Positions 25,793-34,602 of a DNA stretch of 64,000 bases are shown here, one piece after another (position 1 is the stretch's first letter; each line of letters starts with the position of its first letter). The stretch is from assembly GCF_012986595.1 (NCBI RefSeq), contig NZ_JAAQYM010000009.1:1-64000 (forward strand), written 5' to 3'. The notes below the pieces were generated by a model, which worked only from the letters and a program-made list of their open reading frames with translations, had not been told where the DNA came from and searched no databases. Made by a program: the position numbers and the translations under genes. Source of the DNA: Pseudomonas koreensis (GTDB taxonomy: Bacteria; Pseudomonadota; Gammaproteobacteria; Pseudomonadales; Pseudomonadaceae).

Positions 25793-26161
25793 ATGATTCA
25801 GACTCAATCCATGCTCGATGTGGCCGATAACAGCGGCGCTCGCCGCGTTATGTGCATCAAGGTGCTGGGTGGCTCCCATCGTCGTTACGCTGGTATCGGT
25901 GACATCATCAAAGTTACCGTGAAGGAAGCAATTCCTCGCGGTAAAGTGAAAAAAGGCCAAGTGATGACTGCTGTTGTAGTCCGCACTCGTCACGGCGTAC
26001 GTCGTGCTGATGGCTCCATTATCCGCTTTGATGGCAACGCTGCTGTTCTTCTGAACAACAAGCAAGAGCCGATCGGCACCCGTATCTTTGGGCCAGTGAC
26101 CCGTGAACTTCGTACTGAGAAGTTCATGAAGATCGTCTCGCTCGCCCCAGAAGTGCTGTAA
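25793..26161 (+). CDS. rplN: 50S ribosomal protein L14
   Basis: Interface protein that forms bridge B8 and binds silencing factor RsfS in other bacteria. 122 residues, MIQTQSMLDVADNSGARRVM. First gene of the spc operon by convention, although here no promoter or terminator divides it from rpsQ. Confidence 0.98.
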   Translation: MIQTQSMLDVADNSGARRVMCIKVLGGSHRRYAGIGDIIKVTVKEAIPRGKVKKGQVMTAVVVRTRHGVRRADGSIIRFDGNAAVLLNNKQEPIGTRIFGPVTRELRTEKFMKIVSLAPEVL

Positions 26162-26172
26162 GGAGATCCGAC

Positions 26173-26487
26173 ATGCAAAAGATTCGTCGTGACGACGAGA
26201 TCATCGTGATCGCCGGCAAAGACAAAGGTAAGCGCGGTAAGGTGCTGAAGGTTCTTGCTGACAACCGTCTGGTTGTTGGTGGTCTGAACCTGGTCAAGCG
26301 TCATACCAAGCCTAACCCGATGTCGGGCGTACAGGGCGGTATCGTCGAGAAAGAAGCGCCACTGCACGCTTCCAACGTCGCCATCTTCAACGGCGAAACC
26401 AACAAGGCTGACCGCGTTGGTTTCAAAGTAGAAGACGGTAAGAAAATTCGTGTCTTCAAGTCGACCCAAAAAGCGGTTGATGCTTGA
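26173..26487 (+). CDS. rplX: 50S ribosomal protein L24
   Basis: Assembly-initiating 50S protein with a KOW motif (DDEIIVIAGKDKGKRGKVLK) near the tunnel exit. 104 residues. Confidence 0.98.
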   Translation: MQKIRRDDEIIVIAGKDKGKRGKVLKVLADNRLVVGGLNLVKRHTKPNPMSGVQGGIVEKEAPLHASNVAIFNGETNKADRVGFKVEDGKKIRVFKSTQKAVDA

Positions 26488-26507
26488 ACACTGCTAGGTA
26501 GAAGACC

Positions 26508-27047
26508 ATGGCACGACTAAAAGAGATTTACCGGAAGGAAATCGCTCCGAAACTTAAGGAAGAACTTAAGCTTTCGAACGTGATGGAAGTTCCGCGCGTT
26601 ACCAAAATCACCCTGAACATGGGTCTGGGCGAAGCGATCGGCGACAAAAAAGTCATCGAGCACGCTGTTGCTGACCTGGAAAAGATCACCGGCCAAAAAG
26701 TCGTTGTGACCTACGCTCGTAAATCCATCGCTGGCTTTAAAGTCCGTGAAGGATGGCCGATCGGCGTCAAAGTGACTCTGCGCCGTGAGCGTATGTACGA
26801 GTTCCTGGATCGTCTGCTGTCGATCTCCCTGCCTCGGGTTCGCGACTTCCGCGGCCTGAATGCCAAGTCCTTCGATGGTCGTGGCAACTACAGCATGGGC
26901 GTGAAAGAGCAGATCATTTTCCCGGAAATCGACTACGACAAGATCGATGCTCTCCGCGGTCTGGACATTACCCTGACCACCACTGCCAAGAACGATGATG
27001 AAGGCCGCGCTCTGCTGCGTGCTTTCAAATTCCCGTTCCGCAACTGA
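26508..27047 (+). CDS. rplE: 50S ribosomal protein L5
   Basis: Binds 5S rRNA with L18 and L25 to form the central protuberance and contacts S13 and P-site tRNA. 179 residues, complete, ending FKFPFRN. rpsN follows after 13 bases. Confidence 0.98.
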
Positions 27048-27060
27048 TTGGAGTAGGAAA

Positions 27061-27366
27061 ATGGCCAAGAAGAGCATGAAAAACCGTGAGCTGAAGCGTC
27101 AGCTCACTGTTGCCAAGTACGCCACCAAGCGTGCAGCGCTGAAAGCTATCATCGTTGATCTGAACGCAAGTCCAGAAGCGCGTTGGGAAGCTACCGTAGC
27201 TCTGCAGAAGCAACCACGTGACGCAAGCGCTTCGCGCATGCGTAACCGTTGCCGCCTGACTGGTCGTCCGCATGGCGTTTACCGCAAGTTCGGCCTCGGC
27301 CGTAACAAACTGCGTGAAGCGGCAATGCGTGGTGACGTTCCAGGTCTGGTTAAAGCCAGCTGGTAA
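27061..27366 (+). CDS. rpsN: 30S ribosomal protein S14 (zinc-independent form)
   Basis: 30S head protein. 101 residues from the ATG that gives [15 protein letters not shown]; the upstream frame overlaps rplE and is not real. It is the long form without the CxxC zinc pairs (only one cysteine), so it does not need zinc. A 209-base spacer with a strong hairpin and a candidate promoter follows. Confidence 0.98.
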
Positions 27367-27427
27367 TCGCTGTCAAAGCCTCGATGATCGGGTTTGCAAG
27401 AACCTGACCATCGGTGGCCTTGAATCT

Positions 27428-27455
27428 GAATCAAGCCCCTTTTGGGGCTTGATTC
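27428..27455 (+). other. Perfect hairpin in the rpsN-rpsH spacer
   Basis: Twelve-base perfect stem gaatcaagcccc / ggggcttgattc with loop tttt. It looks like a terminator stem but is followed by attt rather than a long T run. It may partially terminate or protect the upstream mRNA. Its 3' arm contains the -35 box of the promoter that follows. Confidence 0.65.
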
Positions 27456-27477
27456 ATTTCTGGGGTGTGTCTAGAAT
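27449..27477 (+). promoter_or_regulatory. Candidate internal promoter ahead of rpsH
   Basis: TTGATT (27449-27454), 17-base spacer, TAGAAT (27472-27477), followed by the GC-rich gaccggctcgcc. It would let rpsH-secY-rpmJ be expressed apart from rplN-rpsN. Confidence 0.55.
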
Positions 27478-27575
27478 GACCGGCTCGCCTGAGCCCGTGT
27501 TTTTCACGCCCGGAATTTCTCGGCGACAAGTAGTAGCCGCAAGGCTAATTTTTCTGTATTAGGAGCGTCTAGCCC

Positions 27576-27968
27576 ATGAGTATGCAGGACCCGTTAGCGG
27601 ACATGCTAACTCGAATCCGTAATGCCCAGATGGCTGAAAAGTCTGTCGTAAGCATGCCGTCTTCCACGTTGAAGGTGGCTGTAGCAAAAGTCCTGAAGGA
27701 CGAAGGTTACATCGCGGATTTTCAGATCACCACCGACGCTAAGCCGTCGTTGTCCATCTCGCTGAAGTACTTCGAAGGCCGTCCGGTCATCGAGGAAGTG
27801 AAGCGCGTTAGTCGTCCAGGCCTGCGTCAGTACAAGTCCGTTGAAGATCTGCCAAAAGTTCGTGGCGGTCTCGGCGTGTCTATCGTCTCCACCAACAAAG
27901 GTGTGATGACGGATCGTGCTGCGCGCGCTGCCGGTGTCGGCGGCGAAGTTCTTTGCACTGTGTTCTAA
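27576..27968 (+). CDS. rpsH: 30S ribosomal protein S8
   Basis: Primary binding protein of the 16S central domain; in E. coli the translational repressor of the spc operon, acting at rplE. 130 residues, MSMQDPLADMLTRIRNAQ start as in E. coli. Preceded by an unusually long spacer with its own promoter-like site. Confidence 0.98.
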   Translation: MSMQDPLADMLTRIRNAQMAEKSVVSMPSSTLKVAVAKVLKDEGYIADFQITTDAKPSLSISLKYFEGRPVIEEVKRVSRPGLRQYKSVEDLPKVRGGLGVSIVSTNKGVMTDRAARAAGVGGEVLCTVF

Positions 27969-27980
27969 GGGGGGATAAGC

Positions 27981-28514
27981 ATGTCTCGCGTCGCTAAGAA
28001 CCCCGTTAAGCTGCCAGCCGGTGTCGAAGTCAAATTCGCAGGCCAACAGCTTTCGGTGAAGGGTGCCAAGGGTACTCTTGAACTGAACATCCATTCGTCC
28101 GTTGAGATCGTTGAAGAAGCTGGTGAGCTGCGTTTCGCTGCTCGCAATGGCGATCAACAAACTCGCGCAATGGCCGGTACCACGCGTGCGTTGGTAAACA
28201 ACATGGTCCAAGGCGTAAGCCAAGGCTTCGAGCGCAAGCTCCAGCTGGTCGGTGTTGGTTACAAGGCGCAAGCAAAAGGTCAGGTGCTGAACCTGGCTCT
28301 TGGCTTCTCGCACCCAGTGGATTACGAACTGCCGCAAGGCATCACCGCTGAGACTCCTAGCCAGACCGATATCCTGATCAAGGGCATCGACAAGCAGCTG
28401 GTAGGTCAAGTGGCCGCTGAGATCCGCGACTTCCGTCCACCAGAGCCGTACAAAGGCAAAGGTGTGCGCTACGCGGACGAAGTCGTCCGTCGTAAAGAAG
28501 CCAAGAAGAAGTAG
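27981..28514 (+). CDS. rplF: 50S ribosomal protein L6
   Basis: Two-repeat protein by the sarcin-ricin loop, near the factor-binding site. 177 residues with the C-terminal signature RPPEPYKGKGVRYADE. Confidence 0.98.
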   Translation: MSRVAKNPVKLPAGVEVKFAGQQLSVKGAKGTLELNIHSSVEIVEEAGELRFAARNGDQQTRAMAGTTRALVNNMVQGVSQGFERKLQLVGVGYKAQAKGQVLNLALGFSHPVDYELPQGITAETPSQTDILIKGIDKQLVGQVAAEIRDFRPPEPYKGKGVRYADEVVRRKEAKKK

Positions 28515-28524
28515 GGCATAGCAA

Positions 28525-28875
28525 ATGACCGACAAAAAAGTTACTCGACTGCGTCGCGCTCGCAAAGCACGCCTGAAAATGCACGAACTCGAAGTCGTGC
28601 GTCTCTGCGTGTTCCGCTCGTCGCAGCACATCTACGCCCAGGTCATCTCGGCCGACGGCAACAAAGTCCTGGCAAGCGCCTCGACTTTGGATAAAGAACT
28701 GCGTGATGGCGCCACTGGCAACATCGACGCGGCCACAAAGGTTGGCCAGCTGGTCGCTACGCGTGCTAAGGCCGCTGGCGTCTCGCAAGTGGCTTTCGAC
28801 CGCTCTGGCTTCAAGTACCATGGCCGCGTTAAAGCGCTGGCTGATGCTGCTCGTGAAGCTGGGCTGGAGTTCTAA
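28525..28875 (+). CDS. rplR: 50S ribosomal protein L18
   Basis: Binds 5S rRNA and joins it to the 50S central protuberance. 116 residues, with a basic N-terminus (KKVTRLRRARKARLK) and the conserved AFDRSGFKYHGRVKALADAA end. Confidence 0.98.
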   Translation: MTDKKVTRLRRARKARLKMHELEVVRLCVFRSSQHIYAQVISADGNKVLASASTLDKELRDGATGNIDAATKVGQLVATRAKAAGVSQVAFDRSGFKYHGRVKALADAAREAGLEF

Positions 28876-28878
28876 GTT

Positions 28879-29379
28879 ATGTCAAATAACGACCAAAAGC
28901 GCGACGAAGGCTACATTGAGAAGCTGGTTCAAGTTAACCGCGTAGCCAAAACCGTTAAAGGCGGCCGTATCTTCACTTTCACCGCGTTGACCGTGGTTGG
29001 TGATGGTAAAGGGCGTGTTGGCTTCGGCCGTGGCAAGTCGCGTGAAGTGCCTGCTGCGATCCAGAAGGCAATGGAAGCTGCTCGCCGCAACATGATTCAA
29101 GTTGACCTGAACGGCACTACCCTGCAGTACGCAATGAAGTCCGCTCACGGCGCTTCGAAGGTGTACATGCAGCCTGCTTCTGAAGGTACCGGTATCATTG
29201 CTGGCGGCGCTATGCGTGCTGTCCTCGAAGTTGCTGGCGTTCAGAACGTTCTGGCCAAGTGCTACGGCTCGACTAACCCGGTAAACGTGGTTCACGCCAC
29301 TTTCAAGGGTCTGAAAGCCATGCAATCTCCTGAGTCCATTGCTGCCAAGCGTGGCTTGACTGTCAAGGAGATCTTCTGA
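28879..29379 (+). CDS. rpsE: 30S ribosomal protein S5
   Basis: Decoding-accuracy and mRNA-entry protein. 166 residues with a double-stranded-RNA-binding-like N-terminal domain; the loop [18 protein letters not shown], where spectinomycin resistance arises, looks wild type. Starts three bases after the rplR stop. Confidence 0.98.
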
Positions 29380-29381
29380 TC

Positions 29382-29558
29382 ATGGCTACCGTTAAAGTTA
29401 CGCTGATCAAAAGCATGACCGGCCGCATCCCTAACCACAAACTGTGCGTTAAGGGTCTGGGTCTGCGTCGCATCGGTCACACTGTAGAAGTCCAGGATAC
29501 TCCCGAGAATCGCGGGATGATCAACAAGGCTTACTACATGCTGCGTGTCGAGGGTTAA
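29382..29558 (+). CDS. rpmD: 50S ribosomal protein L30
   Basis: 58-residue protein ([20 protein letters not shown]... ending YYMLRVEG), read directly from the sequence in the gap between rpsE and rplO. It binds 23S rRNA domain II. The start lies 2 bases after the rpsE stop and rplO starts 3 bases after its end, so the three are tightly packed. Confidence 0.97.
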
Positions 29559-29561
29559 TCG

Positions 29562-29999
29562 ATGAAACTCAATGATCTGAGTCCAGCGCCGGGTTCCCGT
29601 CGCGAAAAGCATCGTCCGGGCCGTGGTATCGGTAGCGGTTTGGGTAAGACTGGTGGCCGTGGCCACAAAGGTCAAACCTCCCGCTCCGGTGGCACCATTG
29701 CTCCAGGCTTTGAAGGCGGTCAACAGCCGCTGCATCGTCGCCTGCCGAAGTTCGGTTTCGTTTCCCTGAAAGCCATGGACCGCGCAGAAGTGCGTCTGTC
29801 CGAGCTGGCCAAAGTGGAAGGCGACATCGTCACCGTGCAGTCCCTGAAAGATGCCAACGTGATCAACGTCAACGTACAGCGTGTGAAAATCATGCTGTCC
29901 GGTGAAGTGGCTCGCGCTGTCACTATCGGCAAGGGAATCGGCGCCACCAAAGGTGCGCGTGCGGCTATCGAAGCAGCTGGCGGCAAGTTCGAGGAATAA
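29562..29999 (+). CDS. rplO: 50S ribosomal protein L15
   Basis: Late-assembly 50S protein with a glycine/arginine-rich extended N-terminus (SRREKHRPGRGIGSGLG). 145 residues. Its stop codon directly abuts the secY start (TAAATG). Confidence 0.98.
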   Translation: MKLNDLSPAPGSRREKHRPGRGIGSGLGKTGGRGHKGQTSRSGGTIAPGFEGGQQPLHRRLPKFGFVSLKAMDRAEVRLSELAKVEGDIVTVQSLKDANVINVNVQRVKIMLSGEVARAVTIGKGIGATKGARAAIEAAGGKFEE

Positions 30000-31328
30000 A
30001 TGGCTAAGCAAGGTGCTCTCTCTGCGCTCGGCAAAGGCGGTATGTCTGAACTCTGGGCTCGTCTGCGTTTTCTGTTCCTGGCGATTATCGTCTACCGAAT
30101 AGGCGCACACATCCCGGTTCCAGGTATCAACCCGGACCGACTCGCAGACCTGTTTCGACAGAATGAGGGGACCATTCTTAGCTTGTTCAACATGTTCTCC
30201 GGCGGCGCGCTGGAACGGATGAGCATCTTTGCACTGGGGATCATGCCGTACATTTCGGCATCGATCATCATGCAACTGATGACCGCCGTCAGCCCGCAGC
30301 TGGAGCAGTTGAAGAAGGAAGGTGAAGCTGGCCGTCGCAAGATCAGCCAGTACACCCGCTACGGCACCGTCGTCCTCGCTCTCGTTCAGGCTATTGGCAT
30401 GTCCATTGGTCTGGCGGGGCAGGGCGTTGCGTTCACTGGTGACTTTGGCTTCCATTTCGTCGCGGTATCCACTTTTGTGGCCGGTGCGATGTTTATGATG
30501 TGGCTGGGTGAGCAGATTACTGAGCGTGGTGTAGGCAACGGTATCTCGATGTTGATTTTTTCGGGTATCGTCGCCGGTCTTCCGAGAGCGATCGGGCAGT
30601 CTTTCGAGTCTGCGCGTCAGGGTGATATCAATATCTTCGCCTTGGTTGCCATCGGTTTGCTGGCAGTAGCGATTATCGGTTTCGTGGTGTTCATTGAGCG
30701 TGGTCAGCGTCGTATTGCTGTTCACTACGCCAAGCGTCAGCAGGGCCGCAAGGTTTTTGCTGCGCAGACAAGCCACTTGCCGCTGAAGGTGAACATGGCC
30801 GGTGTTATTCCGGCTATTTTCGCGAGCAGCATTTTGCTGTTCCCGGCTTCGTTGGGTGCCTGGTTTGGTCAGTCTGAAGGTATGGGCTGGTTGCAGGACA
30901 TCTCGCAGTCGATCGCTCCTGGTCAGCCGTTGAATATTCTGCTGTTTAGTGCAGGGATTATTTTCTTCTGCTTCTTCTATACGGCGTTGATGTTCAATCC
31001 GAAAGACGTAGCGGAAAACCTGAAGAAGTCCGGTGCCTTTATTCCGGGCATCCGTCCAGGTGAGCAGTCTGCGCGCTATATTGATGGCGTTCTGACTCGC
31101 TTGACCATGTTCGGTGCTCTTTACATGACGGCCGTGTGCCTGTTGCCCCAGTTCCTGGTGGTTGCAGCAAACGTTCCGTTCTACCTTGGCGGGACCTCGT
31201 TGCTGATCGTGGTCGTGGTTGTGATGGACTTCATGTCCCAAGTACAATCGCACCTCGTTTCGCACCAGTACGAATCCCTGATGAAGAAAGCCAACCTGAA
31301 GGGTTACGGCAGCGGCATGTTGCGCTGA
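30000..31328 (+). CDS. secY: Preprotein translocase subunit SecY
   Basis: Protein-conducting channel of the inner membrane; partner of SecE at 4.2 kb and of SecG elsewhere. 442 residues with ten predicted membrane helices; the plug and second-helix region (NMFSGGALERMSIFALGIMP) and the conserved cytoplasmic loop after helix 8 are present. The start touches the rplO stop without spacing. rpmJ follows. Confidence 0.98.
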   Translation: MAKQGALSALGKGGMSELWARLRFLFLAIIVYRIGAHIPVPGINPDRLADLFRQNEGTILSLFNMFSGGALERMSIFALGIMPYISASIIMQLMTAVSPQLEQLKKEGEAGRRKISQYTRYGTVVLALVQAIGMSIGLAGQGVAFTGDFGFHFVAVSTFVAGAMFMMWLGEQITERGVGNGISMLIFSGIVAGLPRAIGQSFESARQGDINIFALVAIGLLAVAIIGFVVFIERGQRRIAVHYAKRQQGRKVFAAQTSHLPLKVNMAGVIPAIFASSILLFPASLGAWFGQSEGMGWLQDISQSIAPGQPLNILLFSAGIIFFCFFYTALMFNPKDVAENLKKSGAFIPGIRPGEQSARYIDGVLTRLTMFGALYMTAVCLLPQFLVVAANVPFYLGGTSLLIVVVVVMDFMSQVQSHLVSHQYESLMKKANLKGYGSGMLR

Positions 31329-31355
31329 GTACCCATAAGGTTCGAGGAGTTGGTG

Positions 31356-31472
31356 ATGAAAGTTCGTGCATCGGTGAAAAAGCTGTGCCGTAACTGCAAG
31401 ATTATTCGCCGCGAAGGTGTTGTTCGAGTAATTTGCAGCGCGGAACCGCGTCACAAACAGCGCCAAGGCTGA
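31356..31472 (+). CDS. rpmJ: 50S ribosomal protein L36 (zinc-binding form)
   Basis: 38-residue protein [20 protein letters not shown]..., read directly from the sequence. C11, C14, C27 and H33 form the zinc ribbon, so this is the zinc-containing (C+) version. Ends the spc operon and is followed by a terminator. Confidence 0.96.
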
Positions 31473-31490
31473 GTGTGATTGTGCTTCAAG

Positions 31491-31526
31491 CCCGGCAGCT
31501 AGTGCGCTGCCGGGTTGATTATTTGT
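31491..31526 (+). terminator. Terminator of the spc operon
   Basis: Nine-base stem cccggcagc / gctgccggg (31491-31499 with 31506-31514), loop tagtgc, then T-rich ttgattatttgtt. Its tail contains the -35 box of the alpha operon promoter. Confidence 0.78.
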
Positions 31527-31543
31527 TATTACAGCGATATTAT
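31515..31543 (+). promoter_or_regulatory. Alpha operon promoter (rpsM)
   Basis: TTGATT (31515-31520), 17-base spacer, TATTAT (31538-31543), then ctcgcgccc. It begins immediately after the last paired base of the spc terminator. About 52 bases of leader would precede rpsM. Confidence 0.7.
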
Positions 31544-31602
31544 CTCGCGCCCTATTTCTTGGCTTCCGGGGCGTAGGTAGCTGTCAATTGGAGTCCCACT
31601 GA

Positions 31603-31959
31603 ATGGCCCGTATTGCAGGCGTTAACATTCCAGATAACAAGCATACTGTTATCTCGCTGACCTACATCTATGGTGTCGGTCGCACTACTGCACAGAAAAT
31701 CTGTGCAGATACTGGGGTAAACCCAGCAGCAAAGATCAAAGATCTGAGCGACGAGCAAATTGAACAGCTGCGTGGCGAAGTGGCGAAGTTCACCACTGAA
31801 GGTGACCTGCGTCGCGAAATCAACATGAAAATCAAGCGCTTGATGGACCTCGGTTGCTATCGCGGTCTGCGTCATCGTCGCGGTCTTCCAGTACGCGGTC
31901 AGCGTACCAAGACCAACGCGCGTACCCGTAAAGGTCCGCGTAAGCCGATCCGCAAGTAA
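31603..31959 (+). CDS. rpsM: 30S ribosomal protein S13
   Basis: 30S head protein that bridges to L5 and contacts P-site tRNA through its basic tail (TRKGPRKPIRK). 118 residues. First gene of the alpha operon. In E. coli S4 represses translation here via a pseudoknot; I could not confirm that fold. Confidence 0.98.
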   Translation: MARIAGVNIPDNKHTVISLTYIYGVGRTTAQKICADTGVNPAAKIKDLSDEQIEQLRGEVAKFTTEGDLRREINMKIKRLMDLGCYRGLRHRRGLPVRGQRTKTNARTRKGPRKPIRK

Positions 31960-31989
31960 TCGCCCCAGCGAATCGACAGGAATTTAATC

Positions 31990-32379
31990 ATGGCAAAACC
32001 TGCTGCTCGTCCTCGTAAAAAAGTTAAAAAGACAGTGGTTGATGGCATCGCCCACATCCATGCTTCTTTTAACAACACCATCGTGACCATTACCGACCGT
32101 CAAGGTAACGCTCTTTCCTGGGCTACCTCCGGTGGTTCGGGTTTCCGCGGTTCCCGCAAGTCCACCCCGTTCGCTGCTCAAGTAGCTGCTGAGCGTGCTG
32201 GTCAAGCTGCGCTGGAATACGGCCTGAAAAACCTCGACGTTAACGTCAAGGGTCCAGGCCCAGGTCGTGAATCCGCAGTCCGCGCTTTGAACGGCTGTGG
32301 CTACAAGATCGCCAGCATCACCGACGTGACGCCAATCCCGCACAACGGGTGCCGTCCGCCGAAGAAGCGCCGCGTGTAA
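31990..32379 (+). CDS. rpsK: 30S ribosomal protein S11
   Basis: 30S platform protein in contact with mRNA near the Shine-Dalgarno helix. 129 residues, ending DVTPIPHNGCRPPKKRRV, which is fully conserved. Confidence 0.98.
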   Translation: MAKPAARPRKKVKKTVVDGIAHIHASFNNTIVTITDRQGNALSWATSGGSGFRGSRKSTPFAAQVAAERAGQAALEYGLKNLDVNVKGPGPGRESAVRALNGCGYKIASITDVTPIPHNGCRPPKKRRV

Positions 32380-32397
32380 TCCAGGAGATTGTAAAGA

Positions 32398-33018
32398 ATG
32401 GCTCGTTACATTGGTCCAAAATGCAAACTCGCTCGTCGCGAAGGCACCGATCTCTTCCTGAAGAGCGGCGTGCGCGCGATCGAATCGAAGTGCAACATTG
32501 AAGCAGCACCTGGTATCCACGGCCAACGCCGCGGTCGCCAGTCCGACTACGGCACCCAACTGCGTGAAAAGCAGAAGGTCCGTCGTATTTATGGCGTTCT
32601 CGAGCGTCAGTTCAGCGGCTACTACAAAGAAGCTGCTGGCAAGAAAGGTGCAACCGGTGAAAACCTGCTGCAACTGCTCGAATGCCGTCTGGACAACGTT
32701 GTATACCGTATGGGCTTTGGTTCGACTCGTGCCGAATCCCGTCAGCTGGTATCGCACAAGTCGATCAGCGTTAACGGTCAGACCGTAAACGTTCCGTCGT
32801 ATCAGGTTCGTGCTGGTGACGTGGTCGCAGTTCGCGAGAAAGCAAAAAACCAACTTCGCATTGTCCAAGCTCTCGATCTGTGTGCCCAACGTGGCCGCGT
32901 AGAATGGGTAGAAGTAGACACTGAGAAGAAGTCGGGCGTTTTCAAGAACGTTCCTGCTCGCAGTGATCTGTCCGCCGACATCAACGAAAGCCTGATTGTC
33001 GAGCTCTACTCCAAGTAA
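32398..33018 (+). CDS. rpsD: 30S ribosomal protein S4
   Basis: 16S assembly initiator with an S4 RNA-binding domain; in E. coli the repressor of the alpha operon. 206 residues. The N-terminal region has only scattered cysteines (C10, C32), not a full zinc site, so it is the zinc-free form. Confidence 0.98.
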   Translation: MARYIGPKCKLARREGTDLFLKSGVRAIESKCNIEAAPGIHGQRRGRQSDYGTQLREKQKVRRIYGVLERQFSGYYKEAAGKKGATGENLLQLLECRLDNVVYRMGFGSTRAESRQLVSHKSISVNGQTVNVPSYQVRAGDVVAVREKAKNQLRIVQALDLCAQRGRVEWVEVDTEKKSGVFKNVPARSDLSADINESLIVELYSK

Positions 33019-33040
33019 GGGCTAGAAAATAGGTGCATCC

Positions 33041-34042
33041 ATGCAGATTTCGGTAAATGAGTTCCTGACACCCCGCCATATTGATGTGCAGGTTGTCAGT
33101 CCAACCCGCGCCAAGATCACTCTCGAGCCTCTCGAGCGTGGTTTTGGCCACACCCTGGGCAACGCGCTGCGCCGCATCCTGTTGTCCTCAATGCCCGGCT
33201 GCGCAGTAGTCGAGGCCGAGATTGACGGTGTGCTCCACGAGTACAGCGCCATCGAAGGTGTACAGGAAGACGTAATTGAAATCCTGTTGAACCTTAAAGG
33301 TCTGGCCATCAAGCTGCACGGTCGTGACGAAGTTACGCTGACCTTGTCGAAGAAGGGTTCGGGGGTGGTTACCGCTGCCGATATTCAGCTGGATCATGAT
33401 GTCGAGATCGTTAATCCCGATCACGTAATCGCTAACCTGGCGTCTAACGGCGCCCTGAACATGAAGCTCACCGTAGCTCGTGGTCGTGGTTATGAACCAG
33501 CCGACTCGCGTCAGAGCGATGAAGACGAAAGCCGCAGCATCGGTCGCTTGCAGCTAGACTCTTCGTTCAGCCCGGTTCGCCGTATCGCATACGTGGTGGA
33601 AAACGCCCGTGTCGAGCAGCGTACCAACCTGGACAAGCTGGTTATTGATCTGGAAACCAACGGTACTCTGGATCCTGAAGAGGCTATCCGCCGCGCTGCA
33701 ACCATCCTGCAACAGCAGTTGGCTGCGTTCGTCGACCTCAAAGGTGACAGTGAGCCAGTGGTTGTCGAGCAGGAAGACGAGATCGATCCGATCCTGCTTC
33801 GCCCGGTTGACGATCTGGAACTGACTGTACGTTCGGCTAACTGCCTTAAGGCGGAAAACATCTACTACATCGGCGACCTGATTCAGCGCACCGAAGTAGA
33901 GCTGTTGAAGACTCCGAACCTGGGCAAGAAATCCTTGACTGAAATCAAGGACGTTCTGGCCTCCCGCGGTCTGTCCCTCGGCATGCGCCTCGACAACTGG
34001 CCGCCTGCAAGTCTTAAGAAGGACGACAAGGCGACTGCCTGA
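33041..34042 (+). CDS. rpoA: DNA-directed RNA polymerase subunit alpha
   Basis: Assembly platform for beta and beta'. 333 residues: N-terminal dimer domain (signature LEPLERGFGHTLGNALRRIL), flexible linker near 235-248, and the C-terminal domain that binds UP elements and activators (NCLKAENIYYIGDLIQRTEVELLK region). Lies between rpsD and rplQ as usual. Confidence 0.99.
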   Translation: MQISVNEFLTPRHIDVQVVSPTRAKITLEPLERGFGHTLGNALRRILLSSMPGCAVVEAEIDGVLHEYSAIEGVQEDVIEILLNLKGLAIKLHGRDEVTLTLSKKGSGVVTAADIQLDHDVEIVNPDHVIANLASNGALNMKLTVARGRGYEPADSRQSDEDESRSIGRLQLDSSFSPVRRIAYVVENARVEQRTNLDKLVIDLETNGTLDPEEAIRRAATILQQQLAAFVDLKGDSEPVVVEQEDEIDPILLRPVDDLELTVRSANCLKAENIYYIGDLIQRTEVELLKTPNLGKKSLTEIKDVLASRGLSLGMRLDNWPPASLKKDDKATA

Positions 34043-34084
34043 TCGTCGTAATCACCGAACGTAGTGTTTGGTAAGGAATGAACC

Positions 34085-34471
34085 ATGCGTCATCGTAAAA
34101 GTGGGCGTCACCTGAGCCGCACCAGCTCGCACCGCAAGGCCATGTTCCAGAACATGGCGGTGTCGCTGTTCGAGCACGAGCTGATCAAAACTACTCTGCC
34201 AAAAGCCAAAGAACTGCGCCGCGTTGCCGAGCCGCTGATCACTCTGGCCAAGACAGACAGCCTGGCTAACCGCCGTCTGGCTTTCGACCGTACTCGTTCG
34301 AAAGCTATCGTTGGTAAGCTCTTCAACGACCTGGGCAAGCGTTACGCTACCCGTGAGGGTGGCTACCTGCGCATCCTCAAGTGCGGTTTCCGCGCTGGCG
34401 ACAACGCGCCTATGGCGTACGTCGAGTTGGTTGATCGTGCTACTGCTGGCGAAGCTGTATCCGCCGAGTAA
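34085..34471 (+). CDS. rplQ: 50S ribosomal protein L17
   Basis: Protein on the back of the 50S subunit by the tunnel exit. 128 residues, [20 protein letters not shown] start. Last gene of the alpha operon and of the translation superoperon; a strong terminator follows. Confidence 0.98.
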
Positions 34472-34488
34472 GACGTCAGTCTGAAACG

Positions 34489-34517
34489 AAAAACCGGGCC
34501 TAGTGCCCGGTTTTTTG
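34489..34517 (+). terminator. Terminator of the alpha operon
   Basis: Stem aaaccgggc / gcccggttt with loop ctagt, A-rich before and six Ts after. Separates rplQ from katA. Confidence 0.9.
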
Positions 34518-34587
34518 TGCGCGTAAGAAAATGCGCTGTTCGTACAAGCTTCTGACATTGTTCTGTTGTCACTATGTGCCGGGGAAC

Positions 34588-34602
34588 ATAATTAGTAATT
34601 AT
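34588..34602. promoter_or_regulatory. OxyR-like 15-bp palindrome upstream of katA
   Basis: Perfect palindrome ATAATTAGTAATTAT. It matches the OxyR half-site pattern ATAGnTnnnAnCTAT at eight of ten defined bases (A for G and T for C at the two inner positions). A full OxyR site needs a second such element 7 bases away, which is not recognisable. It lies 111 bases before the katA start and overlaps a possible promoter (TTGTCA at 34566, CATAAT at 34587). Confidence 0.35.

Noticed and set aside
31544..31602. An S4-binding pseudoknot in the rpsM leader as in E. coli.
   Set aside because: I could not pair the leader into the nested pseudoknot by eye; a covariance search would be needed.
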